Shown here: positions 61,353 through 64,000 of the stretch, piece after piece
Numbering within the stretch: position 1 is the stretch's first letter
Layout of the letters: every line of letters begins with the position of its first letter
Source of the DNA: JBHJGS01 sp050331575
GTDB taxonomy: Bacteria; Pseudomonadota; Alphaproteobacteria; Sphingomonadales; Rhodothalassiaceae
Assembly: GCA_050331575.1 (NCBI GenBank)
Contig: JBHJGS010000048.1
Span: 41,335-105,334, forward strand
Reading direction: 5' to 3'
Length of the DNA: 64,000 bases
Translations under genes and position numbers: made by a program
Notes under the pieces: generated by a model
What the model was told of the DNA's origin: nothing
Database searches by the model: none
Seen by the model: the letters and a program-made list of their open reading frames with translations, nothing else

Positions 61353-63583
61353 CCTTCGATCTTCGAGAAATCGGCCACCTGGTGCACTGCGGCACGAAAC
61401 CGCGCCAGCAAGGCCAGGCGGTTTGTCCTCAGCACTGCAGCCTCGGCATTGACGGTGACCTGGTCGAAGAAGGCGTCGATCGGGCGGCGCAGCGCGGCCA
61501 GGGCGGCCATGGCATCCTCGAAGCGTTCGTCGGCGACGGCGCGCGCGGCCGTGTTCAACGCCGTGGTCAGGGCCTCGGCCAGCGCATGTTCCTCGGGTTG
61601 CTCGAACCGGTCTGGATCAACCGCGACGGCGCCATAATCCGCTTCATCCTTGGCCTCTTCCTTCTTGAGGATATTGGCCGCGCGCTTATAGCCCGCCAGC
61701 AGATTAGCGCCGTCCTCGGTGCCGACAAAGTGTTGCAGCGCCGCCACCCGCGCCAGCAGGCGGACCAGATCATCCTCGCCGCCCAGCGCGAACACCGCAT
61801 CGATCAGATCATGGCGCGTGCCCGCCTCGCGCTGCTGGACTTTCAGGCGGTCGGCGAAAAACGCCATCAGATCAGCGGCAACCGCCCGTCCTGAGCCTGC
61901 CGACGGACGCGGTGGAGCCGCCGCTCCCGCCGCGACAGGCTCGGCGTGAGCGGTGGCGGTGCCAGTGGCGCCGGCGATCCCTTCATCATGCCGTGTCAAT
62001 ATCGCCACGAACGGCACTCTTAAGCGATTTTCGACCACGAGGCGGATCACCCCCAGCGCTGCCCGCCGCAGCGCGAACGGGTCCTTCGAGCCCGTGGGCT
62101 TTTCATCGATGCCGAAAAAGCCCACCAGCGTGTCGAGCTTTTCGGCAAGCGCCACGCACACCGCCACGGGCTCGGTCGGGCACGGGTCATCCGGGCCCTT
62201 GGGCGCGTAATGCGCCTCGATGGCGTGGGCGACCGGCTCGGGCAGGCCTTCGGCCCGGGCGAGATACTGGCCGATGGTGCCCTGCAGTTCGGGGAATTCA
62301 TAGACCATCTGGCTAACCAGATCGGCCTTGGCCAGCCGCGCGGCCAGGCGCACCTGATCGACGAAGGCGTCCTGAGAGGTTGGGCTGGTCTGTGACACGC
62401 CGCTCTGCCCTTGTGGGAGAGGGGGTGGGCTGAGCGGTCCGGCCTGGAAGGCACCCTTCTGCGGCCAGACACTGGTCTCCGCGATCTGCGCTGCCAGTGC
62501 CTCGATCCGCCTGACGCGCTCGCCCACGGAGCCGAGCTTGTCGTGAAAGCTGATGCTGTCCAACTGCGCCACGCGGTCTTCCAGGCGCGTCTGCCGGTCC
62601 GCCTGCCAGAAGAAGCGGGCATCGGCTAGGCGCGCCGCGATCACCCGTTCATTGCCGGCGGTGATCGCCGCGCCACCGTCCGGCGCTGCGAGATTGGCCA
62701 CGCAGATGAAGGCCGGCGCCAGCGCGCCGTCGGCCCCGCGCAGGGAGAAGACCTTCTGATTGGTCTTCAAGGTCAGCATCACCGCCTCTTCCGGCACCTC
62801 AAGAAAGGCTGGGTCAAAGCGGCCGAGCAGCGGCACCGGCCATTCGGTCAGCCCGGCATTCTCATCGAGCAGGCCCGTGTCGGGGACGAGCGTCAAGTCC
62901 GCGTCCGCCGCCAGTCTCTCAGCTCCGTCACGGATGATGGTCCGGCGTTCGGCGGGGTCGAGGATGACGGAGGCCGCGCGCAGCTTGGCCTGATAATCGG
63001 CGAAGTCCGTCACCGGAATGGGCGCATCGGCAGCCAGAAAGCGATGGCCCCGGGTGGTGGGCGCGGAGGGGACCGACCCGGCGGTCAGGGTCACGACCGC
63101 CCCGTCCAAAAGGCACAAGATGCTGTGCAGCGGCCGCACCCAGCGCATGGGATCAGCGCCCCAGCGCATGGATTTCGGCCAGGGGAAATGCGCGATGATC
63201 CCCGGGATCTGCTCGGCCAACAGATCCGCGGTCGGCCGCCCCGGGGTTTCAAGCACGGCGTAGTAAAAGGCGCCCTTTTTGTCCTCCCGTGTGTCCAGCT
63301 GGTCCTTGCGCAGGCCGGTGCCGCGCAGAAAGCCTTCCAAGGCCTTGTCTGGCGCGCCGACGCGCGGGCCGCGGCGCTCCTCGCGTCGGTCCGGGGTGCG
63401 GGCGGGCACGTCTTGGATCACAAGCGTCAGCCGGCGCGGCGTCGCGAAGCTGCGGGCGGGGCCGAGGCTGAGGCCGGCGTCGGTCAGCGCGGCGCTGACC
63501 AGGCGTTGCAGATCCTTCGCCGCACGCGCCTGCATGCGCGCAGGGATCTCCTCGCACAGCAATTCCAGCAGCAGCTCAGACAT
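61349..63583 (-). CDS. glyS: Glycyl-tRNA synthetase beta subunit
   Basis: A 744-residue beta subunit of the tetrameric glycyl-tRNA synthetase. It opens with ELLLELLCEEIPARMQARAA, and shows EERRGPRVGAPDKALEGF and an HD-type core with ARLAKADLVSQMVYEFPELQ; the anticodon-binding part is C-terminal. It is about 55 residues longer than E. coli GlyS (689). Two in-frame stretches unlike the family explain much of the excess: one near residues 383-410 (LSPPPLPQGQ) and one near 544-567 (AEPVAAGAAAPPRPSAGSGR), both apparent repeat-element insertions listed separately. GAGG stands 6 nt before the ATG at 63583. The alpha subunit gene is not in the window. Confidence 0.92.
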   Translation of the reverse strand: MSELLLELLCEEIPARMQARAAKDLQRLVSAALTDAGLSLGPARSFATPRRLTLVIQDVPARTPDRREERRGPRVGAPDKALEGFLRGTGLRKDQLDTREDKKGAFYYAVLETPGRPTADLLAEQIPGIIAHFPWPKSMRWGADPMRWVRPLHSILCLLDGAVVTLTAGSVPSAPTTRGHRFLAADAPIPVTDFADYQAKLRAASVILDPAERRTIIRDGAERLAADADLTLVPDTGLLDENAGLTEWPVPLLGRFDPAFLEVPEEAVMLTLKTNQKVFSLRGADGALAPAFICVANLAAPDGGAAITAGNERVIAARLADARFFWQADRQTRLEDRVAQLDSISFHDKLGSVGERVRRIEALAAQIAETSVWPQKGAFQAGPLSPPPLPQGQSGVSQTSPTSQDAFVDQVRLAARLAKADLVSQMVYEFPELQGTIGQYLARAEGLPEPVAHAIEAHYAPKGPDDPCPTEPVAVCVALAEKLDTLVGFFGIDEKPTGSKDPFALRRAALGVIRLVVENRLRVPFVAILTRHDEGIAGATGTATAHAEPVAAGAAAPPRPSAGSGRAVAADLMAFFADRLKVQQREAGTRHDLIDAVFALGGEDDLVRLLARVAALQHFVGTEDGANLLAGYKRAANILKKEEAKDEADYGAVAVDPDRFEQPEEHALAEALTTALNTAARAVADERFEDAMAALAALRRPIDAFFDQVTVNAEAAVLRTNRLALLARFRAAVHQVADFSKIEG
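61882..61953. repeat. 72-bp palindromic repeat element inside glyS
   Basis: The two ends are an imperfect inverted repeat: CCGCCCGTCCTGAGCCTGCC at the left and the complement of CGACAGGCTCGGCGTGAGCG at the right. The core resembles the GAGCCTGTCG/CGACAGGCTC dispersed repeats of many proteobacteria. It is 72 bp, exactly 24 codons, so the glyS frame is kept. Confidence 0.7.
62403..62434. repeat. GGGAGAG-type dispersed repeat copy inside glyS
   Basis: CTCTGCCC, TTGTGGGAGAG and GGTGGGCTGAG here match in order TCTCCCC, TTTGTGGGAGAG and GTTGGGGTGAG at 63690-63720 upstream of glyS. In glyS it is translated on the minus strand as LSPPPLPQGQ. Confidence 0.65.
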
Positions 63584-63639
63584 CGGTCGCCTCAATGGTC
63601 CGCCCCACCGCGCCACCCCGCTGAACCCGCAGAGCCCAA

Positions 63640-63722
63640 AAGCCCCTCTCCCGCAAGGGGAAAGGGGAAAGGAGAAGGAAAAAGCCCCTCTCCCCTTTGT
63701 GGGAGAGCGGTTGGGGTGAGGG
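63640..63722. repeat. Two copies of a GC-rich dispersed repeat upstream of glyS
   Basis: AAAAGCCCCTCTCCC occurs at about 63639 and AAAAAGCCCCTCTCCC at about 63680, each followed by a complementary GGGGA/GGGAGAG arm and the second by GCGGTTGGGGTGAGGGGG. The arms can form hairpins. The second copy matches the element in glyS. Confidence 0.75.
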
Positions 63723-63771
63723 GGCCTTGGCGGTGAAGAAAGGGGCACCGGCATGTGTGCCCGGCGCCGGG

Positions 63772-63843
63772 CCCCCCCCCCCCCCCCCCCCCCCCCGCCC
63801 CCCCGGGCCCCCCCCCCCCCCCCCCCCCCCCACGGGGGGGGGG
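63772..63843. other. Homopolymer C/G runs, probable assembly artefact
   Basis: Runs of 25 C (63772-63796), 24 C (63808-63831) and 10 G (63834-63843) with few interruptions. Nothing else in the window is like this, so it is most likely erroneous sequence at a contig edge. Confidence 0.75.
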
Positions 63844-64000
63844 CGCGGGAACACCCCCACCCACCCCCCGCGCGCCCCGCGCGCCCCACCCCCACCCACC
63901 AACCCAGAAGGGGTTGGGTACAAGCAATAACCCCCAACCAACCCCGGGGGAGAGCGGTGGGGTCTGGGCGGCGCGGCGGGAATACAAGGGGAGCCCGCGG

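Larger units (their letters stand above)
63584..64000. other. Region upstream of glyS and low-quality window end
   Basis: It contains repeat copies (63640-63722), then homopolymer-rich sequence (63772-63843) and further C/G-rich text with a degraded copy of GGGAGAGCGGT near 63949. Open frames here are artefacts of low complexity. No gene is called. Confidence 0.6.

Noticed and set aside
63697..63987. Pro-rich and Gly-rich reading frames at the window end
   Set aside because: They are translations of C and G homopolymers in probably erroneous sequence.

Overview
The window is about 64 kb of GC-rich DNA with 54 protein genes (one a nonsense-disrupted pseudogene, one a 39-residue lipoprotein) and two tRNA genes. 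Gene content and order point to an alphaproteobacterium: argH-lptM-lysA-TIGR02302, ybbN-LON-Trm112 next to a UbiH-type hydroxylase, yqaA-dsbB-coq7, a fused pabB-pabC, and a TonB system with TtpC/DUF3450. The genus cannot be named from sequence alone. It is an aerobic, ubiquinone-using Gram-negative chromosome with no phage, plasmid, CRISPR or complete IS. The last ~240 bases are runs of C and G that look like a poor contig end.

Layout. 1-3990: a phospholipase-D-like protein, then an ATGA-coupled amidoligase and glutamine-amidotransferase-like hydrolase (an orphan pair of unknown substrate), and two small proteins, the second a PLDc_N-type membrane peptide. 3978-9004: an AI-2E transporter family protein and the osmoregulated periplasmic glucan genes opgG/opgD-opgH. 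9018-11060: two secreted low-complexity proteins, one acidic and aromatic and one Arg/Gln/Asp-rich with duplicated domains, then tRNA-Gly. 11308-17676: a YbbN-like thioredoxin, a LON-domain protein, a Trm112-like protein, a cation antiporter, a UbiH hydroxylase, an orphan and apparently degenerate histidine kinase, and a DMT exporter. 17749-21994: an AceE-like transketolase and a folate-pathway PabB-PabC fusion. 22273-28203: a TonB energy-transducing operon (DUF3450, TtpC, ExbB, two ExbD, TonB, TPR protein). 28754-32944: a YHS protein, tRNA-Leu, YqaA, DsbB, Coq7, a BrkB/YihY protein and a periplasmic methyltransferase-like protein. 33020-37907: the sugar-nucleotide operon rfbA-rfbC-rfbD-rfbB-manC. 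37972-45311: a small membrane protein, an SDR, a MerR-TipAS regulator, mutS and maeB. 45621-53130: TIGR02302, lysA, lptM, argH, GST, birA and a broken SDR. 53383-59484: two tandem TonB-dependent receptors, likely clients of a TonB system such as the one at 22-28 kb. 59575-63583: engB, hemW and glyS in one overlapping operon.

The most unusual structural signals are two apparent palindromic repeat elements carried in frame inside glyS, a five-copy 14-bp tandem repeat containing the engB stop codon, a seven-copy 11-bp array just before the TPR gene of the TonB operon, a 56-nt perfect identity between two otherwise diverged exbD genes, and the paired acidic and arginine-rich secreted proteins. 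I see no complete new defence or mobile system. The best candidates for undescribed biology are the amidoligase cluster and the two low-complexity secreted proteins.
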